From: G963663315 sp965116335
GTDB taxonomy: Bacteria; Pseudomonadota; Gammaproteobacteria; Arenicellales; Poriferihabitantaceae
NCBI GenBank assembly: GCA_965116335.1
Contig: OZ220677.1
Coordinates: 806,001-870,000, forward strand
Direction of reading: 5' to 3'
DNA length: 64,000 nucleotides
Position 1 is the first letter of the stretch, and every line of letters starts with the position of its first letter. The notes under the pieces were generated by a model. The model was given only the letters and a program-made list of their open reading frames with translations, was not told where the DNA came from and made no database searches. Shown here in pieces: positions 63,929-64,000 of this stretch. Made by a program: the position numbers and the translations under genes.

Positions 63929-64000
63929 CTGGTTTTATCCAACCATTTTTGCTAGCTAAATGATGCCACTGCTCAAAATTCCGGCGGGAAGAGTGTATAA
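63921..64000 (-). CDS. Partial gene upstream of the methyltransferase
   Basis: Only the last ~25 codons are inside, ending SKNGWIKPDD and TAG, overlapping the methyltransferase ATG (ATGACTAG). The coupling and coding look suggest a restriction-modification partner; function not readable. Confidence 0.45.
   Translation of the reverse strand, partial: IHSSRRNFEQWHHLASKNGWIKPDD

Overview
The window looks like a piece of a gammaproteobacterial chromosome. The housekeeping genes (leuS-lptE-holA-proA, engB next to a cytochrome c4-like gene, rpmB-rpmG-dut, folK-folB, prfC, uup, pgeF) and a lipoprotein LptE for outer-membrane LPS assembly all point that way. Carnitine-type and DMSP-type catabolic genes suggest a marine, possibly host-associated life; that last point is inference.

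Layout. 1-2.03 kb: end of a uronate/ketodeoxygluconate cluster (KduD-like dehydrogenase, KDPG aldolase, KDG kinase). 2.03-2.65 kb: VapBC toxin-antitoxin with a perfect palindromic operator. 3.06-24.95 kb: core genome (tRNA-CAT, rpoD, dnaG, leuS, lptE, holA, proA, engB, cytochrome c4, folD, a malonyltransferase homologue, a deacetylase-fold protein, dut, rpmG, rpmB, folK, folB, plsY, a cell-wall hydrolase, prfC, uup, pgeF), with a family of GC-rich intergenic repeats carrying neisserial dRS3-like palindromes.

25.0-49.3 kb: accessory region starting exactly at a tRNA-Ser(TGA) gene whose last 11 bases recur at 32.09 kb. Its first part is the most interesting item in the window: a tightly coupled five-gene operon (25.27-30.77 kb) of a TSPPY-type DNA methyltransferase, a small BglII-like endonuclease-fold protein, a ParB-like protein with a GNRR motif, a SNF2-type DNA translocase and a DUF3883-type nuclease-fold protein. 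I know no named defence system with this gene set. The rest holds an orphan AAA ATPase, two nearly identical carboxylate-amine ligase genes 14.4 kb apart, a truncated AbiE system, a UDG-like protein, an insertion-sequence pile-up (two IS630 copies, IS5, IS1182, an IS4-like element, IS1595 remnants) and a second restriction system (fused nuclease-methyltransferase plus a short specificity subunit).

49.3-61.1 kb: catabolic region. A seven-gene minus-strand operon encodes a fused L-carnitine dehydrogenase/betainyl-CoA thioesterase, an SDR, an acyl-CoA dehydrogenase, an NDP-forming acyl-CoA synthetase, a CaiD-like hydratase, a DddP-like M24 protein and a GNAT. Together these could turn gamma-butyrobetaine, crotonobetaine and carnitine into glycine betaine. 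Beside it, divergent DmdA-like and DmdB-like genes resemble the DMSP demethylation route.

61.1-64 kb: a phosphoribosyltransferase-fold protein, a MORN-repeat exported protein, a hypoxanthine/uracil DNA glycosylase and a DPPY adenine methyltransferase translationally coupled to a gene cut by the window edge. All calls come from reading the sequence; no database search was run.
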